Virus record (IMG/VR): IMGVR_UViG_3300032288_002536
Coordinates: 1 to 56,422 of that record
Reading direction: 5' to 3' (one strand)
Length of the DNA stretch: 56,422 nt
From: a virus
Shown: piece by piece, positions 45,130 through 54,194 of the stretch
Layout of the letters: the number at the start of each line of letters is the position of its first letter
Numbering within the stretch: position 1 is the first letter of the stretch
The notes under the pieces: generated by a model
Database searches by the model: none
What the model saw: only the letters and a program-made list of their open reading frames with translations
What the model was told of the DNA's origin: nothing
Program-made: the position numbers and the translations under genes

Positions 45130-46917
45130 ATGTCATCCAATAAAGAGATAAAGGTTTTATCGGAAAGGGAGCACATACTCCTAAGGCCAACTGTATATGT
45201 AGGAAGTGTAAAACCAACCGACGAGAAGGTTCCAATAGTAAAGGATAACAAGATTTTTATTGAATCTAAGAAGATTTCGGTAGGAATGTATAAATTATTC
45301 GACGAAGTCTTTTCTAATGCGTTAGACGAAGCTAAACGCATGAAAGGAAAGATGAAAACTATAAATATTATTGTTAATTCTAAAGATAATACCGTTTCAG
45401 TTAAAGATACAGGAAATGGATTTTACAAAGGAACAGATATTAACAAAGTTAGTGGTAAAACAAACATAGAAACTGCAGTATCCCAATTAAGAGCAGGTTC
45501 TAACTTTGAGAATGATGACGTAGAGGAATCGTTGGTAGGAACTAATGGTATGGGTGTTAGTCTTGTTAATGTTTTATCTAGATATTTCTCGATAGAAACT
45601 GTAAATGATAAGGCTCATTATTTTCAAGAATGGAAAAATTACGAGGGAAGCGATCCTAAAATAAATAAGAATAAGACAGGACTTAAAACTGGTACAACAG
45701 TAACATTTAAACCCCTATCGGATGTTTTCGGCGGGGATAAATGGGACAAAGAGGTTCTTACATCCACTTTAATACTAAAGTACGATCTTATAAAAAGAGA
45801 TCCAATCCTGAGTAATCTGAACATAGAACTTATTTGGGATGGAGATTTAGTTGATTTAAATGTGGGATTTGTACCAGATAATTCTTTTAAAATAAACACT
45901 GATATAGGACAAATAACTATATGGGAAAAATACGAGGGATCTGGTTCAATTAGTTTTGTTAATTCTGCTATGTGTACTGGTATACATCAGAAGATAGTTA
46001 ATGATTTTATTAATCAAAAACTTGATGACACATTGGGGCACCATTTTTATGACTCCCTTATAGTTTTAAATCTCCCACCAAAATATGTAAAGTTTGGGGA
46101 TCAGAACAAAACTAGGTTTGTAACGACTAGAGAGGAAATTGAAAATCATTTAATTAATAAGTTTGGATCTAAGCTACAGAACTTCTTTAAAACTGAATTA
46201 TTTGAAAGAATAGTTAAGAAGGTAGAAGAAAGGAAAAATGATGGATACGTAAAAAAATTAAGAGCAGAGAAAAGAAAAGTGAATCTTAAACATTCACACA
46301 AATATTTTCCTGCTCAGAAATCAGTAGCGGAAAATCTTTTTATAGTTGAGGGACTTTCTGCTATGGGATCTATACTACAGAAAAGGAATCCAAAAGAGGA
46401 TGGAGTATATGCTCTAAAAGGAAAAATAAAGAATTGTAAAAATATAGGAGATTTATCAGAAAATAAAGAAATCCTAGAGCTAATGCAAATACTTGGATTA
46501 GATCCCACAACAAGAAATTTAGATATTGTTGGATATAAAAAAATAGTAATAGCAACGGATCCGGACCCAGACGGATCACACATAACATCCCTTTTGATAA
46601 ATCTTTTCTATAAATGGTTCCCTATGATAATAAGGATGAAGAGATTAAGCTTCTTAAAGATTCCCTTAGTTTCTTCCGGGGATTCTAAGAAAAGAAAATA
46701 CTATTGGGACATGGATGATTTTAAAAAATCTAAGCCGACTGGTAATATTAGATATTTGAAAGGACTCGGATCTTTATCCCTAGATGATTGGGAGTGGGTT
46801 ATGGGTAATAAATCACTAATATCAATAGAGGAGAGTGATGACAGTAAGGAGAAATTAGAAATGGCTTTTGGTGATTCTTCAGATTTAAGAAAAAAATGGT
46901 TATCTAATAATAAATAG
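45130..46917 (+). CDS. 39: type II DNA topoisomerase, large subunit (gp39+gp60 type)
   Basis: 595 residues. GHKL ATPase motifs: FDEVFSNALDEAKR (Asn/Glu for ATP), VKDTGNGF, and GTNGMGVSLVN. A transducer region follows. The TOPRIM metal site is present: LFIVEGLSAMGSI (Glu) and VIATDPDPDGSHI (D-x-D-x-D). ATPase and TOPRIM parts are in one gene, whereas in T4 they are divided between genes 39 and 60. Together with the gp52-like product at 52020 it relaxes and decatenates phage DNA. Confidence 0.92.
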   Translation: MSSNKEIKVLSEREHILLRPTVYVGSVKPTDEKVPIVKDNKIFIESKKISVGMYKLFDEVFSNALDEAKRMKGKMKTINIIVNSKDNTVSVKDTGNGFYKGTDINKVSGKTNIETAVSQLRAGSNFENDDVEESLVGTNGMGVSLVNVLSRYFSIETVNDKAHYFQEWKNYEGSDPKINKNKTGLKTGTTVTFKPLSDVFGGDKWDKEVLTSTLILKYDLIKRDPILSNLNIELIWDGDLVDLNVGFVPDNSFKINTDIGQITIWEKYEGSGSISFVNSAMCTGIHQKIVNDFINQKLDDTLGHHFYDSLIVLNLPPKYVKFGDQNKTRFVTTREEIENHLINKFGSKLQNFFKTELFERIVKKVEERKNDGYVKKLRAEKRKVNLKHSHKYFPAQKSVAENLFIVEGLSAMGSILQKRNPKEDGVYALKGKIKNCKNIGDLSENKEILELMQILGLDPTTRNLDIVGYKKIVIATDPDPDGSHITSLLINLFYKWFPMIIRMKRLSFLKIPLVSSGDSKKRKYYWDMDDFKKSKPTGNIRYLKGLGSLSLDDWEWVMGNKSLISIEESDDSKEKLEMAFGDSSDLRKKWLSNNK

Positions 46918-46924
46918 ATATATA
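46917..46924 (+). promoter_or_regulatory. GATATATA element, short-spacing class
   Basis: Overlaps the stop codon of the topoisomerase gene and ends five bases before ATG 46930. Confidence 0.35.
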
Positions 46925-46929
46925 CTCTG

Positions 46930-47673
46930 ATGATTTTAAGATTAAAGGACTTTGTTTTTGAGCAGGAGATGGAGAAAAATCCAGAATCTCCGGTTACACC
47001 ATCTCCTAGTAGAGGTAAGCTATCAATTAATTGGGTTAAGCCAGATTTAGCTGAGGAGATATCTCATTATGATGACAAGGCTAAATTAGAATTTTATCAA
47101 CATAATATAACAATAGGTAATAGAGATATAGGAAGAACATCCCCTAGATCTACTAAATTCTACAAGTACATATCCGAGCCTTTTAAGAAAGGACATTTTG
47201 AGAATGTCCCCGTTGTTTCAGAAGGAAGCTTCGACATAAACAGCATACAGAACTTTATGGTTTATGAATACGATAATATAGTTAATGGTGCTTATGGAAG
47301 GGCTTATGGAGATGTACTAGTAAAGACCACAGATGAATTAAAGAAGAGAGGATCTCTGGATCTCCCTGCTCCTATAATTATAAAATTTATTAACTTCGGT
47401 GAAACTAGAACATCCGAAGAAGCTAGTTATTATCTATTTTCTGGAAACAGATTAGCTAATTTAGCACTTCAATATAATATTCCTGTTAAAGCATGGATCG
47501 TCGATCTAATACCTTCTAGAAGAGATGTTAGAGAGTTTGCAGATCAATCAGGAGCTTCTGCAAATCCTACTAAATTTAAAAAACTTCTTAGAAGAGAAAC
47601 AGGAAAAGAGTCTATAGACGACTTAACTGCTAGAGAAAGATTCAAAATCATCCAATCCCTTAAGAATTTTTAA
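46930..47673 (+). CDS. tagged protein with ParB/Srx-like segment
   Basis: 247 residues. Starts MILRLKDFVFEQEMEK: D-F-V-F-E-Q, a variant of the tag. Around 160-190 it has GETRTSEEASYYLFSGNRLA then IPVKAWIVDL. This resembles the ParB/sulfiredoxin-like fold, whose loop reads d-G-x-H-R-l-x-A with [IV]-P-V after it, but His is replaced. Such folds bind DNA or hydrolyse nucleotides (CTPase, nuclease). Catalytic residues are not certain. The rest is helical and basic (LRRETGKESIDDLTARERFK). Confidence 0.5.
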   Translation: MILRLKDFVFEQEMEKNPESPVTPSPSRGKLSINWVKPDLAEEISHYDDKAKLEFYQHNITIGNRDIGRTSPRSTKFYKYISEPFKKGHFENVPVVSEGSFDINSIQNFMVYEYDNIVNGAYGRAYGDVLVKTTDELKKRGSLDLPAPIIIKFINFGETRTSEEASYYLFSGNRLANLALQYNIPVKAWIVDLIPSRRDVREFADQSGASANPTKFKKLLRRETGKESIDDLTARERFKIIQSLKNF

Positions 47674-47687
47674 TCTACCTTTATGGT

Positions 47688-48605
47688 ATGATATACGATA
47701 CTAGATTAGGATACTGTTGTCTGTGCCTTTCTTTGGAGAAAGAAAAAGTAACAACAAATAGGGGGATGATCAAAAGAACTTTCTTAGAAAGAGGGATTTC
47801 TTACGTTTCTGAGCTTTGTGTAAAAAATACTGAAGACCTCATAAGAATCATAAAATTTAATGGGGAGAAAAACATAAGGATGTACAGGATGAGTTCTGAT
47901 ATGTTTCCGTGGATGTCTGAGTATGAGTTAGAGGATCTTCCAGACTTTGAACAAATAAGGGACAATTTAAAAAAAGCTGGAGATATTTCAAAAGAATTGG
48001 ATCAGAGATTAAGCTTTCACCCCTCGCCTTATTGTGTTATAGCATCAGAAAATCCAAATGTTGTTGAGAAGTCTATAAAAGAGTTAAGACAGCATGCACA
48101 GATTATGGATCTAATGGACCTAGAAGCATCCCATAAATATCCTATAAACATACACATAAACACAACTAGACCAACCAAAGAAGAAGCTGCAAAAAGATTT
48201 TGTAAAGTATTTAATGGCCTTCCAGAGAATGTACAGAAAAGGTTAGTGGTTGAAAATGATGATAAAAAGAGCCAATTTACTCCATCAGATTTATACTCTA
48301 TGATATATAAAGAGATCATGGTACCGATAACATACGATTTCTTACACCATAAATGTAACCCAGATCAGTTATCTGAGATAGAAGCTTTAGACCTTTGTAT
48401 ATCAACATGGCCAAATGGAGTTGTTGCTCTAACACACTTCTCAGATTCTAGAAAAATATTTGAAGACTCCAATGCTAAGGAAGTTGCACATTCAGATTGG
48501 ATCTGGAGTAAAATAGAAACTTATCAGAGAGTTTTTGATATAGAATTAGAGGTGAAGATGAAAGATCTTGCCTTGCTGAAATACTTAGGGGAATGGAAGA
48601 AATAG
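47688..48605 (+). CDS. uvdE: UV damage endonuclease (UvdE-type)
   Basis: 305 residues. UVDE TIM-barrel motifs: RLGYCCLCLS at the N-terminus, NIRMYRMSSDMFPW, RLSFHPSPYCVIAS, HINTTRPTKEEAAKRF, RLVVENDDKK, and ITYDFLHHKC. Conserved His, Glu and Asp residues of the trinuclear metal site are visible. It nicks DNA 5' of pyrimidine dimers and other lesions, starting excision repair. T4 uses DenV instead, so this is a different repair route. The next small gene overlaps its end by 13 bases. Confidence 0.88.
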   Translation: MIYDTRLGYCCLCLSLEKEKVTTNRGMIKRTFLERGISYVSELCVKNTEDLIRIIKFNGEKNIRMYRMSSDMFPWMSEYELEDLPDFEQIRDNLKKAGDISKELDQRLSFHPSPYCVIASENPNVVEKSIKELRQHAQIMDLMDLEASHKYPINIHINTTRPTKEEAAKRFCKVFNGLPENVQKRLVVENDDKKSQFTPSDLYSMIYKEIMVPITYDFLHHKCNPDQLSEIEALDLCISTWPNGVVALTHFSDSRKIFEDSNAKEVAHSDWIWSKIETYQRVFDIELEVKMKDLALLKYLGEWKK

Positions 48606-48799
48606 ATTTAACTAATTCTAAATGGTCATTAGATGCAGCAATTTATCTAGTGAGTGTAGTGGAAGGTATAAAGGACAACTATCCAGAGATAGATTTAAAA
48701 AAAGAATTAGCGGACATGAAATACTCGGAAGAAGATCTTTTAGATCCCGAGAAGGTTTCTCTTTTAATGGAGAAATTAAATAAGATGTACCCTGATTAA
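48593..48799 (+). CDS. small acidic helical protein
   Basis: 68 residues. ATG 48593 lies inside the end of the UV endonuclease gene, so it is translationally coupled. Helices with Leu, Glu and Lys (LDAAIYLVSVVEGIKDNYPE; DPEKVSLLMEKLNKMYPD). No motif recognised. Confidence 0.5.
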   Translation: MEEIDLTNSKWSLDAAIYLVSVVEGIKDNYPEIDLKKELADMKYSEEDLLDPEKVSLLMEKLNKMYPD

Positions 48800-48801
48800 T
48801 T

Positions 48802-48939
48802 ATGAAAATATTTCTAAGATGTCTTTCATTTCCACTCTATCTGATTTTAGGAATGTCTGTTTATTTCATTCTTTTCCTTTATGAGTTTCCAAATTTGTTG
48901 ATTAATTTATTTACTGGATCTAAAAGGACTGATAATTGA
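48802..48939 (+). CDS. 45-residue single-span membrane protein
   Basis: ATG 48802 to TGA 48937-48939, two bases after the previous gene. [18 protein letters not shown] starts the sequence, and residues 8-28 are a hydrophobic helix ([20 protein letters not shown]). The end is short and polar. Its TGA overlaps the TTG start of DnaJ (TTGA). It may be a small inner-membrane protein (holin-like or toxin-like size). Function unknown. Confidence 0.5.
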   Translation: MKIFLRCLSFPLYLILGMSVYFILFLYEFPNLLINLFTGSKRTDN

Positions 48940-49991
48940 TAAACTATTATGAAATATTAGGTGTTCCTGAAAACTCTGATCAGGACTCTATAAAGAAGGC
49001 TTATAGGCAACTTGCCAAGAAATTTCACCCGGACAAAAACAAAGAACCTGGAGCTGAAGAGAAGTTTAAGAAAATAACGGAGGCTTACGAAAATATAGGT
49101 GATCCTGTAAAAAGGAATGAATACGACAGGAAAAGAAACTTCAGAAGTTCATTTTTTGGTCAGGACTTCGGTAATTTTGGTAGAGGATCTAATGATAACT
49201 GGAATTTTAAAGATCCTTTTGCTAGTCACTATAACCCGGCTACTCCACAAGATCCTAAGGGGTCACATCTAAATATAACGCTTAAAATAACGTTACATGA
49301 TGTATTAAAAGGAGTGGAGAAAAAAATAAAGCTCAAGAGAGATACTAAGTGCGGATCTTGTAAAGCAACAGGAGCTGAAGGAGGTTTATCTTATCAAAGC
49401 TGTGGTATGTGTAATGGATCTGGGTACATTACACGAAATTCTGTAAATGGTTTTGTACATGTTAATTCTGTTGCAGTTTGTCATTCATGTAATGGATCCG
49501 GTAAAGCAATACTAGAATATTGTTTAGATTGTTTAGGAAAGGGTTTAATATCTAGGGAAGATATAATAGATATAAATATCCCAGCTGGTGCATCTGATGG
49601 TATGCAGTTTGTGGTTGCCAGTAAAGGAAATGAAGGAAAAGGAAATGGTTTAGCAGGAGATCTTTATGTTAAAATAAAAGAAATTCCTGATGATAATTTT
49701 ATTAGAAGAGGTATAGATCTAATATCATCAAGAGAGGTAACTTTTATCGATGCAACCTTAGGAACCAATATAGAAGTATTAATGCCTGACGGGGAAATTG
49801 TAAAGACAGTAGTTTCTCCTGGAACTATCCCAGGAACTGTTTTAAAGTTTTCTCATAAGGGAATACCTAATCTTGGATATGGGGGAATTGGGGATTTTCT
49901 AGTTGAAATAAATGTAAAAATCCCTACGGATTTAACTAGAGATGAGAAGAAATTCCTAGAGGAGTTAAAAGAATATGATATGTTTAAATAA
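48936..49991 (+). CDS. dnaJ: DnaJ-type co-chaperone
   Basis: 351 residues starting at TTG 48936; the J domain begins at once ([23 protein letters not shown] in KFHPDKN at about 30-36), so no later start fits. Four C-x-x-C-x-G-x-G-like zinc repeats follow: [32 protein letters not shown], at about 140-205. Then come the C-terminal substrate-binding domains. It stimulates DnaK ATPase and delivers unfolded clients, perhaps redirecting host DnaK. Full-length and apparently functional; shorter Gly-rich linker than E. coli DnaJ. Confidence 0.94.
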   Translation: MINYYEILGVPENSDQDSIKKAYRQLAKKFHPDKNKEPGAEEKFKKITEAYENIGDPVKRNEYDRKRNFRSSFFGQDFGNFGRGSNDNWNFKDPFASHYNPATPQDPKGSHLNITLKITLHDVLKGVEKKIKLKRDTKCGSCKATGAEGGLSYQSCGMCNGSGYITRNSVNGFVHVNSVAVCHSCNGSGKAILEYCLDCLGKGLISREDIIDINIPAGASDGMQFVVASKGNEGKGNGLAGDLYVKIKEIPDDNFIRRGIDLISSREVTFIDATLGTNIEVLMPDGEIVKTVVSPGTIPGTVLKFSHKGIPNLGYGGIGDFLVEINVKIPTDLTRDEKKFLEELKEYDMFK

Positions 49992-49998
49992 TAGTTAT

Positions 49999-50325
49999 AT
50001 GCTGGATTTCTTTTTTTATATACTTTCAATTTGGGGTCTTACCCACATATTAGTATCATCTAAAATATTAGAGAGCATTAGAAATTGGCTACTCATAAAT
50101 ATTCCATTTATTGGTGAGATGTTAAACTGTTATCAGTGTACATCATTCTGGGTATCTATGATTTTATACTTTATGTTTGATAATATTGACTTAGGGGGAG
50201 CACACTTCTATATAATGGATTTTAAAATCAATTTAGATTTCATCATCTCATCTTTTATAGGATCTGGTATAATTTCATTTATTTCAATATGGATGTCCAT
50301 ACTAATAAATAAATCTAGAAGATAG
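49999..50325 (+). CDS. small membrane protein with C-x-x-C motif
   Basis: 108 residues from ATG 49999; an in-frame ATG at 49975 would overlap dnaJ by 17 bases. Three hydrophobic stretches: about 1-17 (MLDFFFYILSIWGLTHILV), 53-66 after NCYQCTSFW, and 80-103 (LDFIISSFIGSGIISFISIW). The motif N-C-x-x-C-T-S-F-W resembles the DUF1360-type membrane proteins of phages and bacteria (C-x-x-C-x-x-F-W). Function unknown. Confidence 0.55.
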   Translation: MLDFFFYILSIWGLTHILVSSKILESIRNWLLINIPFIGEMLNCYQCTSFWVSMILYFMFDNIDLGGAHFYIMDFKINLDFIISSFIGSGIISFISIWMSILINKSRR

Positions 50326-50330
50326 ATTTT

Positions 50331-50338
50331 GATATATA
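50331..50338 (+). promoter_or_regulatory. GATATATA element, short-spacing class
   Basis: In the context attttgatatatagagtatgg; ends four bases before ATG 50343 of a tagged gene. Confidence 0.38.
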
Positions 50339-50342
50339 GAGT

Positions 50343-51968
50343 ATGGAAAGAAGAATACTATCGTTCAATAGATTTTTAGTTGAACAAGAAACTGTTTCTG
50401 GAGCTACTGGAACGGATACAGCATCTACAGCCACTACAGCAGCTAATATAGAAAGACCTGAAACAGAAAGAGAAGCTAAAAGCAGAATAGCTGGTAATAT
50501 AGTAAAAAATCTATTTGGTGGGACTGGACTCGATGTAGGTCTTACCGGAGGGATTGATTCGGTTATAGAACAAACAAAAGAAGTAAAGGAATCTTTACCA
50601 TATAAGGGATGTGGAATAAATGAACCTTTTGATTTAGGTAAAGTGGATCTTTCGGTATTAACTATAAAGATACTATTAGAATATCTAAATGAAAAAAAAG
50701 CTGGAGATTACACAAAATCAATCGATGAATTAGCTAATAAAAGAGCTATAATATTAGGGGTAAGATCCAGATTAGAGCTTAAAAAAGAATCTGCAAATCA
50801 GGATAGGTTCTGTGATGCACTATATTTCGTTCCTGGAAATGCTAGTGATGGAACTGGTGCTACAGGATCAACTGGTGCTACTGGATCAACTGGTGCTACT
50901 GGATCAACTGGTGCTAAAACAGAAGCCAAACCTAAGGATAATAAAAAAGAGGACTTAATGTCCAAAATTAAAAACAAAAAAAAGAACGAGTCCCTATTAA
51001 TATCTGAAATAAATGATAGAATACAGGAGATAGACTATCTAAAAGAATCTAGTCTATGGGGATTCGAAGAATTCGAGAAACTACAAAGGGAAAAAGAATT
51101 CTTGATAGAAAGCAGAGAACTTCTATATGAGGGGCACATGGACGGTGAGGAATTCTCAAGATTATATGAAGATTTTCTTGGAATAGGGTCTTTCCTTAGC
51201 GGTGCTTATGATGTGGCAGCATCTGGAGTAAAATGGGTAGGAAAGAAACTGGGTCTCGTTTCAGATGATCCTAAAGCTCCAAAATATGATATAGATGCTG
51301 AGGATCCTAAAAGTAGTAAAAAATCGGCAGATGTAGCTGCTCCAACTGGGCCAACTGGACCAACACCCCCAGCCAGTCTTGGTGATCTAATACCAGCTTA
51401 TCAGATAACAACAGTTCCTAGTTTAGCATACTATGGAAAGAAGCCAATGAATCCTAAGGGGGTAGGTATAAAACTACCAGGTGATACCGTTTATATCCTA
51501 CAAGAAAGTAGCTTGGGGGGTAAGGAAAAATATAAAATGATGGTTGAGTATAGTAAGATAGATGTTGGAAGATATCCAATAGGTGTTACTAAATTTGAGA
51601 CTTACAAACCAGCAGAAAAATACAACGAAAATTGTGGTATGCACATTCACAGGTCTTCAACAAAAGGTGTTGGTATATGTGTAGGGCCATGGTCAGCAGG
51701 ATGCCAGGTATTTGCAGATTATGAACAATGGAAAGAGTTTATAGCTAAAGCAGAAAAAGAAACAATGAACTCCAATAGGTTTATTTATGCACTAATACAG
51801 TTGGATGATATACCTGAAGAAGTTTTAAAATATGCTATGATGGGTATAAGATACTCAGAGGTTTTAGCTTCTTCACAAGCAGCACCACAATCTAGCTCAA
51901 CAGGATCACAAGAACCAACAAAAAAAGCGGGGTCCCTTAAAAAACTAGGAAGAGTAACAGAAGACTAG
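50343..51968 (+). CDS. tagged L,D-transpeptidase-like protein with collagen-like linker
   Basis: 541 residues. Starts MERRILSFNRFLVEQETVSG: F-x-x-F-L-V-E-Q tag. Central parts are helical (about 45-155 and 200-280), separated by a short Gly-Ala-Thr-Gly-Ser-Thr repeat at about 172-190. The C-terminal ~150 residues hold the peptidoglycan L,D-transpeptidase-like core: NCGMHIHRSS (His434, His436) and WSAGCQVF (Ser451, Cys454), with a final helical stretch. The nucleophile Cys and neighbouring His are present. SAGC replaces the usual SHGC. It may act on the cell wall from inside the virion, or it may be an endolysin-like enzyme. Confidence 0.7.
   Translation: MERRILSFNRFLVEQETVSGATGTDTASTATTAANIERPETEREAKSRIAGNIVKNLFGGTGLDVGLTGGIDSVIEQTKEVKESLPYKGCGINEPFDLGKVDLSVLTIKILLEYLNEKKAGDYTKSIDELANKRAIILGVRSRLELKKESANQDRFCDALYFVPGNASDGTGATGSTGATGSTGATGSTGAKTEAKPKDNKKEDLMSKIKNKKKNESLLISEINDRIQEIDYLKESSLWGFEEFEKLQREKEFLIESRELLYEGHMDGEEFSRLYEDFLGIGSFLSGAYDVAASGVKWVGKKLGLVSDDPKAPKYDIDAEDPKSSKKSADVAAPTGPTGPTPPASLGDLIPAYQITTVPSLAYYGKKPMNPKGVGIKLPGDTVYILQESSLGGKEKYKMMVEYSKIDVGRYPIGVTKFETYKPAEKYNENCGMHIHRSSTKGVGICVGPWSAGCQVFADYEQWKEFIAKAEKETMNSNRFIYALIQLDDIPEEVLKYAMMGIRYSEVLASSQAAPQSSSTGSQEPTKKAGSLKKLGRVTED
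50856..50909 (+). repeat. three 18-base direct repeats (Gly-Ala-Thr-Gly-Ser-Thr codons)
   Basis: GGTGCTACTGGATCAACT repeated three times head to tail, the first unit with one substitution (ACA for ACT). It codes for a collagen-like linker. The near identity of the units suggests recent expansion by slippage. Confidence 0.85.
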
Positions 51969-52019
51969 TGTAGAAACTTTATTCTTTTGACGCTGTAAAA
52001 TAGGTATAAAAATATTTTA

Positions 52020-53432
52020 GTGTCAAATACAATAACAATATCGGATCAGATAAATCTGGATTATAGAAAATATGCTCTCTATGTTATTCAGAGTAGGGGA
52101 ATACCTAATTTTTATGATGCTTTAACTCCGGTACAAAGATTAATCCTACAGAATTCCCCTAGTAATTTCAAAAAAACAGTTGGTGTAATTGGTGAAGTCT
52201 TTAGTACGGGTCTTTATCACCACGGGGATTCTTCTATGGCTCAGGCGATATCAAAATTAGCAAGACCATTTTCCTGTGCTGAACAAATATTATTAGGTGA
52301 TGGATTTTTTGGAAGTCCTGTTAATCCAGTACCTTCTGCCCCAAGATATACACAAGTAAAGATATCCGGTAAATACAAGGAGATCATAGAAAAATATAAA
52401 GATCTTAACGTTCCTAATGAGGAGGGGGGTTTTGATTGGATTCATGTTGACTATCCTGTTGGATTGTCTACACATATAGTTGGTATTGCTGTTGGATATA
52501 AATCCAATATACTTCCTAGAAAGCCAGAAGACGTTACATCATATCTAAATGGTAATAAAACTAAAAAGATAAAGCCATACTTCAGGGGATTTAAAGGTAA
52601 GATAACAAGGATGGATTCCATTAGATCAGCATGGCTTATAGAGGGTGATATTGAAATGGATAGCACTTCTAGGACATTTAAGATAAAATCGCTTTCTCCA
52701 TTACAAAGATACGAGTCATTTTTCATAAGACTGAACAATCTATTGGAAAGAAGGGGATTAAATTATAAGATAGAAAACTCTTCAACTGACGAGGTTAAAA
52801 TATCTATAAAATTTAGATGCACCGATCAGGAATTCAAAGATATATCAGATTTAATAGCTAAAGAAACTAAGCAAATAGTTACCGAGAATATTGTTTTTGT
52901 AAGAGACGGATGTGTTTTGGAATACGATTGTATAGAGGATTATTTAGAGGACTTTATAGTACACAGAGAAAGAACAATACTAAAAAGATACGAGAGGGAT
53001 CTTGTCTATATGAATGATGAGTTGGAATTTTTAGAAGCCAAGCTTAAATTCCTTATATTTATGCAGGAAAAGAAAAGGACAGCTGATGAGGTTTCTAAAT
53101 TTCTTTCAGATTTCAAAAGGGAAATATCGAGAAGACTTGAGTCTATATCACTAATTAAATTAACTAAAGAAGAAATAATTAAGACTAAGGAAGAAATTAA
53201 TTCAGTGAAATCTGATATAAAAGATAAGACGAAACAAATCAAAGATCAAAGAGAGAGACTTAAAATAGCGGAAAAAATAAATTCAGCTATACCGAGATCA
53301 TCCTCTAGATCAACTTCATTGATCAGCGAATCTGTAGACGAGTTTCATAATGGTATTAGGATCTTTAACCCAGAAGAAGAGATACAAGAAGAAATAGAAG
53401 AAGAAAAAGAATTAAATTTAGAAAATGAGTAA
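52020..53432 (+). CDS. 52: type II DNA topoisomerase, medium subunit (gp52-like)
   Basis: 470 residues, GTG start. DNA-cleaving half of the enzyme: FYDALTPVQRLIL, GLYHHGDSSMAQAISKLARP and the catalytic tyrosine in SAPRYTQVKI. C-terminal coiled-coil gate helices at about 320-420 (DELEFLEAKLKFLIFMQEKK) end in an acidic tail. It partners the ATPase/TOPRIM subunit encoded at 45130. The two genes are about 5 kb apart. The sliding clamp ATG lies within its last eight bases. Confidence 0.92.
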   Translation: MSNTITISDQINLDYRKYALYVIQSRGIPNFYDALTPVQRLILQNSPSNFKKTVGVIGEVFSTGLYHHGDSSMAQAISKLARPFSCAEQILLGDGFFGSPVNPVPSAPRYTQVKISGKYKEIIEKYKDLNVPNEEGGFDWIHVDYPVGLSTHIVGIAVGYKSNILPRKPEDVTSYLNGNKTKKIKPYFRGFKGKITRMDSIRSAWLIEGDIEMDSTSRTFKIKSLSPLQRYESFFIRLNNLLERRGLNYKIENSSTDEVKISIKFRCTDQEFKDISDLIAKETKQIVTENIVFVRDGCVLEYDCIEDYLEDFIVHRERTILKRYERDLVYMNDELEFLEAKLKFLIFMQEKKRTADEVSKFLSDFKREISRRLESISLIKLTKEEIIKTKEEINSVKSDIKDKTKQIKDQRERLKIAEKINSAIPRSSSRSTSLISESVDEFHNGIRIFNPEEEIQEEIEEEKELNLENE

Positions 53433-54192
53433 GAAACAACAAACTTGGAATTTTAGAATAACTAATCCATCGAATTTTATATCTTTTTTAAAGAAGCTAA
53501 AATTAGTTGATAAGAGTGTTCCACTAGAGATTGAAGGAGATAATTTATTTGCTAAGGTAAGAACTCCAGACAAGTCAGTAATTAAGTATGTTAATGTAGA
53601 TATAACAGATATCCTGGAGGGAAATTTTCCGCCTAACAGATTAAAAATCGGTATACTAGAGATAAACAAACTAATCGACGTTTTTAAGTACTTCGGTCCT
53701 GAGGAGGAATTAAATTTATTGGTTGATTCACAGCCTTATGACTCTGATCTTATTGCAACTAGCCTTAAATTCTCGTCCCCTAGTTTAAACATATTTGTTA
53801 AGTGTGCAGATATTAGCCTATTAGCTTACATAGACGATAACATACAAAGACAAATACATTCAACAGAAGGATCTGAAGTAAACTTTGAAATATCTAGGGA
53901 AAGCTTTCAAAAGGTTTCATCCCTAACTGGAATTGAATCGAACTCCGAGGAGTTACTAAATTTTGATATAGAAGAAAATGGGGTAACTATAAGGGGTAAT
54001 TCTTTCCAGTATAATCTAATAAGAGGAAGTAAACCGAATGGATTTAGTGATTCTAGAGTATACACAATATACAAAAATCAATTCTCCTATATAGATCAGG
54101 AAAATTCTGAAATACATTTCCACGAGAATAGGATATTAGTAAAATCTACCGAATCCGATTCTATAATAGCAATAGGTTTAGTAGAAGTTTAA
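53425..54192 (+). CDS. 45: DNA polymerase sliding clamp (gp45-like)
   Basis: 255 residues, slightly longer than T4 gp45 (228). Two clamp-fold repeats: an N-terminal domain with LKIGILEINKLIDVFKYFGP and a C-terminal domain with VNFEISRESFQKVSSL, then NGVTIRGNSFQYNLIRGS. As in T4 it should form a trimeric ring that tethers the polymerase and, with gp55-type sigma, activates late transcription. It directly precedes the C-terminal half of the polymerase (two-base gap), a partner that binds it. Confidence 0.82.
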   Translation: MSKKQQTWNFRITNPSNFISFLKKLKLVDKSVPLEIEGDNLFAKVRTPDKSVIKYVNVDITDILEGNFPPNRLKIGILEINKLIDVFKYFGPEEELNLLVDSQPYDSDLIATSLKFSSPSLNIFVKCADISLLAYIDDNIQRQIHSTEGSEVNFEISRESFQKVSSLTGIESNSEELLNFDIEENGVTIRGNSFQYNLIRGSKPNGFSDSRVYTIYKNQFSYIDQENSEIHFHENRILVKSTESDSIIAIGLVEV

Positions 54193-54194
54193 TT

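Noticed and set aside
49975-49998. Earlier start of the membrane protein
   Set aside because: It would add eight polar residues overlapping dnaJ; the ATG at 49999 begins directly with the hydrophobic segment. Either is possible.
50856-50909. CRISPR-like or regulatory tandem repeat
   Set aside because: The 18-base units are in frame, without spacers, and encode a collagen-like linker.
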